Shown here: positions 17,676 through 25,313 of the stretch, piece after piece
Layout: each line of letters opens with the position of its first letter
How positions within the stretch are numbered: the stretch's first letter is position 1
DNA from: CAYYJR01 sp964472305
Lineage (GTDB): Bacteria; Armatimonadota; Hebobacteria; CAIYQO01
Direction of reading: 5' to 3'
Assembly: GCA_964472305.1 (NCBI GenBank)
Contig: CAYYJR010000009.1
Span: 62,001 to 126,000, forward strand
DNA length: 64,000 bases
The notes under the pieces: model-generated
The model's input: the letters and a program-made list of their open reading frames with translations, nothing else
Databases searched by the model: none
Told to the model about the DNA's origin: nothing
Program-made: the position numbers and the translations under genes

Positions 17676-19361
17676 CTACTTCGCAACGACGGTCACCTCA
17701 CCGCTGGTCATTTGCAGCGGTAGTTCCGCGCCTTTCTCGTTGATCGCGACGGCGCCTTCCAGATGGAGGGCGCTTTTTCCCGCACCGACGGCGATGAACT
17801 TGACGGTCGCCAGATTAGCCTCCGCCTGGGTGATGGGCAACGCGGCGGTTTTGCCGTCGGTGCGCCGCCCGATGATGGTGATGATGCCCTCCACGGTATC
17901 GTCATACTCCCAGGAAAGCAGGCGTCCGCCTTCGACGAAAGCACGTCCGCGCGAAATGCCGAATGGCGCGCCCAGCGGACGGATGACTTGGGGATCGTAC
18001 TTCAGCGTATACCGGATGCCGAAAAGCTCCTCGGCAGGCGTCAGGTTGATTTGTATCGGAATGACCGTCGGCAGCGCGTTTGTCACCGCCGGTACTTGCG
18101 CCACGGCCGGCATGCAGGTGACGGTCTGCGCTGGCACGTTAATCTGGATCTCGCGGGTGGTCTGGTTCGCCTCGATGTTGGCGCTGGTCACCGCCAGCGA
18201 CAGCTTCTGCTTGCCACCCGGCTTGCCGTTGGGGCGCACGATCCAGCTTTCCTGTGCGGTGTCGCCTGGTTTCAGGTGGGCGTAAGTGTTCTTCAACTTG
18301 CTGCCGCCGATCAGCGACAATCCTTCGGGCAGAGTCAGCGTGAGGACGACGTCATTCCCTTCGAAACCGCCGGCGTTTTGTAGATACCCGGTAATGGTAT
18401 AACGCTGCGTGCGTTCGTGTTCGAAGGTTGTCTCCGCGGGCGCGGTGATGCCCAGGGTGAGATTGCCCGGTTTCACACTCACGTCGCCGATGCCGTAGTA
18501 GGTGAGATACGTGATGGGATGATCCGCTTCGAGTTCGACCGGATCCCAAAACATCGCCACCGCGGTATCGGGATCTGTTTCACCCTTACGGATAAATCCC
18601 TGGTCGGCAGCAACTACCGGTTCCCACGGTTCGTCGGCTAACGTGCCCCAGTCGGCGAACAGGATCTTGCTCGGTGCGGTCAGCGCACCGCCGCGCAGCG
18701 ACCCTTGCGAGACTACGGTCGGATTGGACAGACTGTCGAACGCCTGCCAGTAGTCGGGCACGTCTTTACCGGCGAGTATGGTGGCGGTCGTGATGGCCTG
18801 GCTGCCCGCACGCACCGGCGCGCCATCGTTGGATCCGCACATGGTATCGAGCATGACGCGCAGACCAACCTGGTGATCCGCCGTACCGCGATTGGTGAGC
18901 TTATACGTGATGCCGACGGTATCGAGCATGCGCGTGCTTAATCCGCGAACACGGGTGAGTTCCTGCGTAACTTCAATTTCACCGCACTGCACGGTGGTGA
19001 CAACAGCCTGATCCTTGAGCACAGGACCGGTAACGATCTTGCCGTATCTGGCATTCTGGCCCGCCCGGCGCTGAGTGTTGCCGCCGAAAACATATTTCTC
19101 GCCATCCACCAGCACGGTGGTATAACTGGTCCACGGCGTGTTGCCGCCGAAGATCAGGTGCTTATCCTTGCTGGTCGGCCGCGACGGATCGCCGCCGGTG
19201 GTGCGGATCGAAAAACGTCCCGCTTCGTCAGGACCGGAGTTCACCACGGCGCGCACGAATTCATTCTCCAGCGGGACCGGTTCCGCTGCCGTAATCGCGC
19301 GCGGCAGCAGCAACAGGACCATGATGAGTGCGGTAAAGCCGGATATAATGCGTGCTGTCAT
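17676..19361 (-). CDS. secreted protein with C-terminal cohesin-like domain
   Basis: 561 aa. Signal peptide 'ISGFTALIMVLLLLPRAITAAE'. The body is beta-rich, with repeated Ig-like stretches ('YTITGYLQNAGGFEGNDVVL' and 'LTLPEGLSLIGG'). Residues about 440-558 look like a cohesin domain ('PIQINLTPAEELFGIRYTL', 'YDPQVIRPLGAPFG', 'ANLATVKFIAVGAGKSALH'). Cohesin domains in non-cellulosomal bacteria serve in cell-surface attachment. Its ATG overlaps the tonB stop (TAATG), so it is the last gene of the exbB-exbD-tonB transcript. This suggests an outer-membrane or surface job powered by TonB (inference). Confidence 0.75.
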   Translation of the reverse strand: MTARIISGFTALIMVLLLLPRAITAAEPVPLENEFVRAVVNSGPDEAGRFSIRTTGGDPSRPTSKDKHLIFGGNTPWTSYTTVLVDGEKYVFGGNTQRRAGQNARYGKIVTGPVLKDQAVVTTVQCGEIEVTQELTRVRGLSTRMLDTVGITYKLTNRGTADHQVGLRVMLDTMCGSNDGAPVRAGSQAITTATILAGKDVPDYWQAFDSLSNPTVVSQGSLRGGALTAPSKILFADWGTLADEPWEPVVAADQGFIRKGETDPDTAVAMFWDPVELEADHPITYLTYYGIGDVSVKPGNLTLGITAPAETTFEHERTQRYTITGYLQNAGGFEGNDVVLTLTLPEGLSLIGGSKLKNTYAHLKPGDTAQESWIVRPNGKPGGKQKLSLAVTSANIEANQTTREIQINVPAQTVTCMPAVAQVPAVTNALPTVIPIQINLTPAEELFGIRYTLKYDPQVIRPLGAPFGISRGRAFVEGGRLLSWEYDDTVEGIITIIGRRTDGKTAALPITQAEANLATVKFIAVGAGKSALHLEGAVAINEKGAELPLQMTSGEVTVVAK

Positions 19362-20137
19362 TACTTCACTTCCTCGACGACGTATTGACCGCGGGTGAAC
19401 GTGACGCGCATCTGCACCACGCCACCCGTGGGGGTGCCTTTGCTCATCGCCGGCTCAAAATCGTAGCGCCGAACCAGCTTGAGCGCGATTTGATCCAGTT
19501 CGTCGGAGCCGGTGCCCTTCGCTTTGCGAATGTTGGTGACGCCGCCGGCCGCATCTACTTCGACCGTAAACAGCGCCACGCCATTTTCATTGATCTCGCC
19601 CGCCAGTTTATCCGAGCCCTCGCGACGCCCGTATTTCGCACGCGCGGCATAGGAGGGGCCACTCGGACCGATATCGGTACCCTGGGTACCGGTGCCGCCA
19701 TCCACCCCTGCCGGTGCGGGAGGATTGGTACCGTTCTCAACACGCATGATCGCGGGCGGCGCGGTCGGATGGGTGCCAGTTCCCGCTGTGGGATCAGTCA
19801 CCAATCCTGCTCCCGGATGCGTGCTGGTGCCATGCGTCACGCCGGACTGCGCGTGCCGATCGCCGATCGGCTTGCCGGGATCGGCAACCGCACGCGCCGG
19901 CAATTGAATCTCCGGCGGCTGCGGTGTCGTCGGCGTCACCATCGGCGTTACAGCGGGTGTCGCGGTGAGTGGCTCCGGCTCATCCGCCGGTGCCGATTCC
20001 TCGATAATATTGATCGGAATGAGGTTGGAACCCGGCAGCGGCGTCACCGCGAAATTAATGGCATTGAACGTCAACAACATGGCGGCATGCACCACCAGCG
20101 AGACGGGCAACCAGAGACGATAAAACGTGTTATTCAT
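19361..20137 (-). CDS. TonB-family energy transducer
   Basis: 258 aa. One N-terminal helix ('WLPVSLVVHAAMLLTFNAI') anchors it in the inner membrane. A Pro/Thr-rich spacer (about 45-165, 'AVTPMVTPTTPQPPEIQLP') crosses the periplasm. The C-terminal TonB domain (about 170-256) has 'GVALFTVEVDAAGGVTNIR' and 'LVRRYDFEPAMSKGTPTGG', matching the usual valine-rich strand and 'W/YrFkPA...GkPv' segment. It passes proton-motive energy from ExbBD to outer-membrane receptors. Its start overlaps the exbD stop (ATGA). No TonB-dependent receptor gene is in the window. Confidence 0.9.
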   Translation of the reverse strand: MNNTFYRLWLPVSLVVHAAMLLTFNAINFAVTPLPGSNLIPINIIEESAPADEPEPLTATPAVTPMVTPTTPQPPEIQLPARAVADPGKPIGDRHAQSGVTHGTSTHPGAGLVTDPTAGTGTHPTAPPAIMRVENGTNPPAPAGVDGGTGTQGTDIGPSGPSYAARAKYGRREGSDKLAGEINENGVALFTVEVDAAGGVTNIRKAKGTGSDELDQIALKLVRRYDFEPAMSKGTPTGGVVQMRVTFTRGQYVVEEVK

Positions 20138-20568
20138 GGCTGTGCGACGTCGGAAGCATCGGGCTGGCGCGTGGCCAGCGAGATCTGATCCAGCCCGACC
20201 TGACGAGCCAGATCGATTGTTTGAATGACCAGGCGGTAAGGCACACCCTCATCCGCCTTCACCACCAGCGTATTCGTGTTCAGCCGCGCGCGCAATTGAC
20301 TGAGCCGATCCTGCAGCGTGGCGAACGTGACCTGATCTTTATTGACGTATACCTGCTGTTCATGCGTGATGCGCACGGTGACGGAGGTCGGTAATGGTTG
20401 CTTGGGCGTAGACGCTTTCGGCAGGTTCAGATTCAGACTCGTTTCCTTCGTCAACGCGGTAGCCGTCACCATGAAAATAATGAGCAGCACCAGGCACACG
20501 TCGGTAAACGGCGTGATGTTGATGCCGGTGATGAGTTTGACGCCGGGCGCGCGTTTTGATCGGATCAT
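20134..20568 (-). CDS. exbD: ExbD/TolR-family biopolymer transport protein
   Basis: 144 aa from ATG 20568, which overlaps the exbB stop (ATGA). Hallmarks: 'GINITPFTDVCLVLLIIFM', with the conserved Asp of the single membrane helix (the proton-path residue), then the periplasmic domain 'SLNLNLPKASTPKQPLPTS' and 'LVVKADEGVPYRLVIQTID'. It forms the proton channel with ExbB and drives TonB. Confidence 0.93.
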   Translation of the reverse strand: MIRSKRAPGVKLITGINITPFTDVCLVLLIIFMVTATALTKETSLNLNLPKASTPKQPLPTSVTVRITHEQQVYVNKDQVTFATLQDRLSQLRARLNTNTLVVKADEGVPYRLVIQTIDLARQVGLDQISLATRQPDASDVAQP

Positions 20569-21257
20569 ACTACCGGCTCCTCCGCCGCTGCCAGAGACGG
20601 CGCGCTGGCACGAATGACCGTGGTGTCGGACAATTCGGCGGTTTCCTGCTGCAGTGCGTGCAGGCGATATGACCATTCAGTGGCGAATCGCTCGAGCCGC
20701 AGCCGGTAATCGTCTACCCAGGCGCTGCACCAATTGTTGGAGACGACGGCGCAGATGCCCACGGCTAGACCGGCGGCGGTGGCGATCAGCGCCTCCGCGA
20801 TACCGCCCGATACCACGTCGGCACCGGCGGACTTCACCTGGTACACGCTGTGGAAAGCTTCCATAATGCCGATGACCGTGCCAAACAACCCGATGAACGG
20901 CGCGATGTTGCCGATGGTACCCAACACGGGCAGCGGTCGGGTGGCGGCCGCCAATTCCGCGTCGCAGGCCAGCGTCAGTGTATCGGCGATCTCCTGCTGG
21001 CTGGCTGCCTTGCGCATCAGGCTTGCTTTCGCAATGCGTGCAAAGGGATTCATCGAGCCATCCAGCAGGCGCACCGCTTCATGCCACTGATTGGCTGCGA
21101 GCAGGTTCTCGATACGGCGCATCAGTTCCTGCGGTACATTGCCGATGCGGGAATACGTCCAGATGCGTTCCAGCACCACCGCAACAATGAGGACGGAACA
21201 GAACGCCAGCGGAATCAGGGAGATGCCGCCTTGCTGAATAAGTTTCAAAATGGACAT
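20565..21257 (-). CDS. exbB: ExbB/TolQ/MotA-family proton channel protein
   Basis: 230 aa with three membrane helices ('ISLIPLAFCSVLIVAVVLE', the region of 'TIGNIAPFIGLFGTVIGIM' and 'ALIATAAGLAVGICAVVSN'). The last two are the conserved MotA/TolQ/ExbB signature. First gene of the exbB-exbD-tonB-cohesin operon; AGGAG lies 8 nt before the ATG. It is preceded by a roughly 310-nt leader with strong secondary structure. Confidence 0.93.
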   Translation of the reverse strand: MSILKLIQQGGISLIPLAFCSVLIVAVVLERIWTYSRIGNVPQELMRRIENLLAANQWHEAVRLLDGSMNPFARIAKASLMRKAASQQEIADTLTLACDAELAAATRPLPVLGTIGNIAPFIGLFGTVIGIMEAFHSVYQVKSAGADVVSGGIAEALIATAAGLAVGICAVVSNNWCSAWVDDYRLRLERFATEWSYRLHALQQETAELSDTTVIRASAPSLAAAEEPVV

Positions 21258-21351
21258 GGATGGTTACTCCTAGCAAGTTAATCACGACGTGCTGAATACA
21301 ATCTGCACGGACTACGGGTGCGACGCGAGGGCACTCCCACGTCTGCTACTC

Positions 21352-21475
21352 CTCATCTCGACTCGCACATGGGATACCCCGGTGCTGCACCGGGAACAGG
21401 CAAGCGTGAATGCTGTCCCCGGATGCCCGCTCTGACCGGTTTGACACCAAGAGCATCCGGGAGTTGCGAGATGAG
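21352..21475 (-). ncRNA. structured leader element of the exbB operon (three-way junction)
   Basis: On the minus strand, CTCATCTCG (21467-21475) pairs with 21352-21360 to close the element. Inside are two hairpins. CCCGGATGC (21453-21461) pairs with 21418-21426 and extends through GCTCT/AGAGC. The compact 8-bp CCCGGTGC stem pairs 21387-21394 with 21378-21385. It lies about 95 nt before exbB. I do not recognise a known riboswitch class, and no cobalamin-box sequence was seen. A cis-regulatory RNA for TonB-dependent uptake is the natural guess. Confidence 0.45.
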
Positions 21476-21519
21476 TGAGTGAACCGATGTTTTTTCTTTT
21501 TAGCATCGCCTCAATCCCA

Positions 21520-21628
21520 TATAATGAGACGATCAGCAAGTATGCCGACGGTTCGGGGATTGCACGGCATGCCCCATTATACCCGTATTCGTCCCGGTAA
21601 ACCGAGGATGCGGGGAGGTTACCGGGAC
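21520..21628 (-). promoter_or_regulatory. exbB promoter region and terminator-like hairpin after tetR
   Basis: A perfect minus-strand -10 (TATAAT at 21581-21576) lies about 320 nt before exbB with no good -35. Just upstream, GTCCCGGTAA (21591-21600) pairs exactly with 21619-21628, 20 nt after the tetR stop. It probably ends the tetR message before the exbB one starts. A TATAAT on the plus strand (21520-21525) has no gene to serve. The gap 21258-21647 holds no supported gene. Confidence 0.5.
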
Positions 21629-21647
21629 GTCGTCATCCGGATGTCAC

Positions 21648-22220
21648 CTACGCGGAGGCGGTGGCGGGCTGCATCGCCAGCAGGCCGTTCGCAGCCGCGA
21701 CCAGCATGGCCGACAACGCTTCGGGCTCGAAGCGCTCGACGTTGGCGGCGGCAAAGGTCGCGTTATTAATCATGAATGTAGCCAGCATCTGCAGCGTCTT
21801 TTCCGGCGCATCGGGCATGATGCGGACGAAGAACTGCGCGACCGGCGCAATGAGCAACTGTTCCCAGGCTGCGCGTATATCCAATTGAATCTCTTCCGGC
21901 AGGTGGATGATCTCCATCATCGCCTGCCCGGTGCGGAAGCAACTGGCGCCGCATTTGGCGAACGATTCTTCAATCAGCGCCTGTGCGAACTCCGGCATGG
22001 TCGTCGACTGTTCAGCGATGCGGACCAGGCCAACGTTACGCACTGCCAACTCCGAGAGCATGCAGTCCTTGAAGAGATCGGCCTTGCTGGAATAAAAATA
22101 GTAGAGCGCCGGCGCCGTCATCTGGCAGGCCTGTGCGAGTTGCTTGAGCGTGAACCCGAGGTAACCATATCGGCCGGAAAGGCGCTTGGCCTCCGCAAGA
22201 ATCAGCTCTTTTTTATTCAT
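21648..22220 (-). CDS. TetR-family transcriptional regulator
   Basis: 190 aa. The N-terminal HTH reads 'ILAEAKRLSGRYGYLGFTL' and 'LAQACQMTAPALYYFYSSK', the usual TetR DNA-binding helices. The C-terminal ligand domain (about 60-185) is helical with no recognised ligand. The N-terminus matches family length, and GGAGGGG precedes the ATG. An inverted repeat sits just downstream of its own promoter, so autoregulation is likely. Next genes on either side are exbB and a LOG-family gene; a target cannot be named. Confidence 0.9.
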   Translation of the reverse strand: MNKKELILAEAKRLSGRYGYLGFTLKQLAQACQMTAPALYYFYSSKADLFKDCMLSELAVRNVGLVRIAEQSTTMPEFAQALIEESFAKCGASCFRTGQAMMEIIHLPEEIQLDIRAAWEQLLIAPVAQFFVRIMPDAPEKTLQMLATFMINNATFAAANVERFEPEALSAMLVAAANGLLAMQPATASA

Positions 22221-22281
22221 GCTTTCCCCTCCGCGGGTACATGTTGGTTTCTGTACCGCGTGTCCGCTGTAGATTGGCTAG

Positions 22282-22331
22282 TGAACATTCATCAAATCGG
22301 CATTTTACCCAAAGTCCCCCGTATTTGTCAA
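22282..22331 (-). promoter_or_regulatory. tetR promoter with candidate operator
   Basis: Minus strand: TTGACA (22331-22326), an 18-nt spacer, TAAAAT (22307-22302), then the short inverted repeat TGAACATTCA at 22282-22291 just after the expected transcription start. The placement fits repression by its own product. The rest of the 354-nt gap to 22575 holds an imperfect hairpin at about 22339-22362 and no supported gene. Confidence 0.6.
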
Positions 22332-22574
22332 TGCTCGTCCGGTGGATGACTCCGAGAAGTCAACCGGATACCGCATTGATCGCCCGGTGCGGGAGGCAAC
22401 ATCCTGGTGAATAATGAAATATTTCGCGATTGAGCCAGCGACTCCTTTTTTTATGCGAACGTCTTTGCGTGCGGTGGATGTGCGATCTCCAGCGGATAGT
22501 TCCGTGGACGATGGGCACAGTATTCATACGGCAATACGCACCCGCTCGCGGGAGGGAGGAGACACCGAGCTGCG

Positions 22575-23375
22575 ATGACAGTACCGGATACGGAACCGTT
22601 GACACGCGAGCGCCAACTCGAAATGGCGCGACAACGATTGCAACACGTACTCGACCTGTATCTACAGGCGGAAGCGGAGGTACGCGAACTGGAGGAGGGA
22701 CGGTTTCGGGTAGTGATCTTCGGTTCGGCGCGCATTGGACCGCAGGACAGCGTCTACCAGATGGTCTACCGCATCGCGCACGCGCTGGCGGAGCGCAATA
22801 TCGATATCGTCACCGGCGGCGGACCGGGATTGATGGAAGCCGCGAATCGCGCGGTGCAAGAGGTGTCGCAACGGGTCAGCCGCTCCTATGGGCTTCCCAT
22901 CGATCTGCCTTCGCTGGAGGAACCGGCCAATAAACATCTGGATATCAAGAGCAGTCATCGCCGTTTTACCTCGCGGCTGGACGAATTCATGCGTCTCTCC
23001 AACGCGGTGGTGGTGGCGCCCGGCGGCATCGGCACGCTGTTGGAGTTGGTGTATGTCTGGCAATTATTGCAAGTGGGCTTAACGAACGACCGTCCGGTTA
23101 TTCTCCTCGGGAAAGATATCTGGGATGGCTTGCTGGCCTGGGTGCGCCACGTGCTGCTCGGTCACGGCTATATCAGTTCCGGCGACCTGCGCTGGATCAG
23201 ACTGGTGACCAGCGAAAGCGAGGCAATACAACTGCTGACGCACGCACATGATCAATTTCTCGCCTCGCAACGGGCACATCGCCTGCCGGAGCAGGAAGTC
23301 GATCGCACGGTGACCGAGGATATGTTGTCCTATACCCCCACCGAAATGAGCGAAGAGGGCACCGGTGATGCGTAA
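22575..23375 (+). CDS. LOG-family (lysine-decarboxylase-like) nucleotide phosphoribohydrolase
   Basis: 266 aa. Rossmann-like: 'FRVVIFGSARIGPQDSVYQ', 'DIVTGGGPGLMEAANRAV' and the family signature 'VVVAPGGIGTLLELVYVWQ' (PGGxGTxxE), with the conserved Arg in 'SSHRRFTSRLDEF'. LOG proteins hydrolyse nucleoside 5'-monophosphates or cytokinin ribotides; despite the 'lysine decarboxylase' label they do not decarboxylate lysine. An N-terminal helical segment of about 45 residues precedes the fold. The nearest strong ribosome binding site, GGAGGAG, is 14 nt up, a little far. Confidence 0.87.
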   Translation: MTVPDTEPLTRERQLEMARQRLQHVLDLYLQAEAEVRELEEGRFRVVIFGSARIGPQDSVYQMVYRIAHALAERNIDIVTGGGPGLMEAANRAVQEVSQRVSRSYGLPIDLPSLEEPANKHLDIKSSHRRFTSRLDEFMRLSNAVVVAPGGIGTLLELVYVWQLLQVGLTNDRPVILLGKDIWDGLLAWVRHVLLGHGYISSGDLRWIRLVTSESEAIQLLTHAHDQFLASQRAHRLPEQEVDRTVTEDMLSYTPTEMSEEGTGDA

Positions 23376-23388
23376 CGAGCGGCACGGT

Positions 23389-23514
23389 TCAGGTCTTGGG
23401 GCGTTTTTTCTCGCTGACGCCCTTGTTGCCTGCCTGTTTCGTCCGCTTCGTGTCCTGCGCCGAATGTGACGCCGAAGCCTCGATGCCCCCCATTCCTTTA
23501 TTCGCACGCGGCAT
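23389..23514 (-). CDS. small basic hypothetical protein (41 aa)
   Basis: 41 aa: begins 'MPRANKGMGGIEASASHSA' and ends 'NKGVSEKKRPKT'. It is very rich in Lys, Arg, Ser and Gly and has no hydrophobic segment. A strong GGGGAGG lies 8 nt before the ATG. It fits exactly in the gap after the LOG gene, ending 13 nt from it on the opposite strand. I do not recognise it. The composition suggests a disordered, nucleic-acid-binding protein. Confidence 0.6.
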   Translation of the reverse strand: MPRANKGMGGIEASASHSAQDTKRTKQAGNKGVSEKKRPKT

Positions 23515-23703
23515 AATCGTGCCTCCCCCCGCAGTGTTCCCCGCCGCCACCGCCGCGGCACGAAAGATTTTGACATTCACCCCGGAAAGGGAAGTGACGG
23601 GCCATGGCGAAAAATCGTATGCAGATACGCGGTACCCGACGGGCGATGGTCCGCTGTTACCCCGGTGCAACGTGTCACGTATCACCACCAAACGGGAGCG
23701 CTC

Positions 23704-24753
23704 ATGCCGTCAGTATTCAATATGTCGGATCACCCCCACCGCCGCTTGAATCCGTTAACGGGCGAATGGCTGCTGGTGTCGCCGCACCGCGCCAAGCGTC
23801 CGTGGCTGGGCCAGACGGAAGAATTGGCCGGCGAACAGCGACCCGCGTATGATCCGCAGTGCTACCTCTGTCCGGGCAACCAGCGCGCGCAAGGGGAGCA
23901 GAATCCACCTTATACCGCGACCTTCGTCTTCGATAACGATTTCGCGTCGTTGCTGCCGGATGCGCCAGCAGGCGGCAGTGCACGGGGCGAACTGCTGGTG
24001 GCGCGCGCGGAGCGCGGGATGTGCCGGGTGATCTGTTTCTCACCGCGCCACGACCTGTCGCTGGCGGAGATGTCGCACGCGGAAATTTTACCGGTGGTCG
24101 AACTGTGGGCGGCGCAATACGCGGAGATCGGCGCCCGCAAAGACATCAATTACGTACAGATTTTCGAAAACAAGGGGCTGATGATGGGGTGCAGCAATCC
24201 GCACCCGCATGGGCAAATCTGGGCTTCCGCGCACCTGCCGAATGAGCCCGCGAAAGAGTTGACCCACCAGCGGCGCCACCTGAAGCGCCATGGCTGCTGC
24301 CTGCTGTGCGAATACCTGGCGCTGGAACTGAGCGCGGAGGAACGCATCGTCTGCGCCAACGAGCACTTCGCGGCGGTGGTGCCGTTCTGGGCATGCTGGC
24401 CGTTCGAGACAATGGTGCTGCCGCGCCGGCATCTGGGGGCAATGCCCGCGCTGACGCCGGAGGAGCGCGCCGCGCTGGCGGATATCCTGCAGCGCGTCAC
24501 CGCACGCTACGACAACCTGTTCCGCACCTCTTTCCCCTACTCCATGGGCTGGCACCAGTCGCCCACCGACGGCCGCGCTCACGAGGAATGGCATCTGCAT
24601 GCGCACTTCTACCCGCCGCTGCTGCGCTCGGCCACGGTAAAAAAGTTCATGGTCGGCTTCGAGATGCTCGGGAACCCCCAGCGCGACATCACCGCAGAAA
24701 CCGCCGCCGCGCGGTTGCGCGAACTGTCGGAAGTACATTATCGCAAGGGATGA
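23704..24753 (+). CDS. galT: galactose-1-phosphate uridylyltransferase family protein
   Basis: 349 aa from ATG 23704, with GGGAG 5 nt upstream. Zinc-site CxxC: 'YDPQCYLCPGN' (C53, C56). Catalytic HPH in 'MGCSNPHPHGQIWAS', where the second His takes the UMP. The C-terminal domain has 'EEWHLHAHFYPPLLRS' and 'KFMVGFEMLGNPQRDITAE'. It exchanges UMP between UDP-glucose and galactose-1-phosphate in the Leloir pathway. No galK or galE lies nearby. It converges on yhbY with a 55-bp gap. Confidence 0.93.
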   Translation: MPSVFNMSDHPHRRLNPLTGEWLLVSPHRAKRPWLGQTEELAGEQRPAYDPQCYLCPGNQRAQGEQNPPYTATFVFDNDFASLLPDAPAGGSARGELLVARAERGMCRVICFSPRHDLSLAEMSHAEILPVVELWAAQYAEIGARKDINYVQIFENKGLMMGCSNPHPHGQIWASAHLPNEPAKELTHQRRHLKRHGCCLLCEYLALELSAEERIVCANEHFAAVVPFWACWPFETMVLPRRHLGAMPALTPEERAALADILQRVTARYDNLFRTSFPYSMGWHQSPTDGRAHEEWHLHAHFYPPLLRSATVKKFMVGFEMLGNPQRDITAETAAARLRELSEVHYRKG

Positions 24754-24808
24754 ACGGAGCGGAACTACCACTAATCCCGGAATATCAGGCGATCAATCCC
24801 ATCATGGT

Positions 24809-25120
24809 TCAGACATCTTTCGCCGGTGGCAGCTCGATGCGGTATTTCAATCCCTCGTTGGGACGATACAGCAGGAACGTGTGTCCCACGCGTCCGACGA
24901 CGTCGCTATTCGTGCGGGTGGAGAGCTCCGTCGCGGTTTCGTCGGTGACGCCGGGCATGTCGGTCTGCACGCGCACCTTGATCAGCTCGCGGGTGTGAAA
25001 GGCATCCTCGGTGGCGGCTACCGTGGTGTCCGACACACCTTCCTTGCCGATGAACACCACCGGATCGAGCAATTGCCCCTTGCCGCGCAGCACGCGTCGT
25101 TGTTTACTGGTCAGTGCCAT
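24809..25120 (-). CDS. yhbY: YhbY-type CRM-domain ribosome-assembly RNA-binding protein
   Basis: 103 aa, family length. 'MALTSKQRRVLRGKGQLLD' and 'VVFIGKEGVSDTTVAATEDA' contain the conserved GxxG loop of the CRM fold; 'HTRELIKVRVQTDM' and 'RVGHTFLLYRPN' finish it. It binds pre-50S ribosomes or rRNA in the cytoplasm. AAGGA lies upstream of the start. Confidence 0.93.
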   Translation of the reverse strand: MALTSKQRRVLRGKGQLLDPVVFIGKEGVSDTTVAATEDAFHTRELIKVRVQTDMPGVTDETATELSTRTNSDVVGRVGHTFLLYRPNEGLKYRIELPPAKDV

Positions 25121-25162
25121 ATGGAGATCCTTATTGTCCCTGCGGAATGAATGGTCGCCTTC

Positions 25163-25168
25163 ATTATA
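25163..25168 (-). promoter_or_regulatory. -10 box upstream of yhbY
   Basis: TATAAT on the minus strand, 43 nt before the yhbY start. No convincing -35 at 16-18 nt. Confidence 0.4.
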
Positions 25169-25313
25169 GCGTTATTACGAAAAAACAGGGGGGCGAGCAA
25201 GCCGGCATCCCCGACTGATCGCGTCCTTGCGCCGGGCGAGGTGCAAATCAGGTGATAACTCGAACTGACTCTACCACCCGCACTGTTAGTTAAATGATAT
25301 CGCAACGCCGCGC

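Noticed and set aside
21258..21570. Known riboswitch (cobalamin, SAM, TPP, c-di-GMP) before exbB
   Set aside because: None of the conserved core sequences I know could be found; only the unassigned junction structure was kept.
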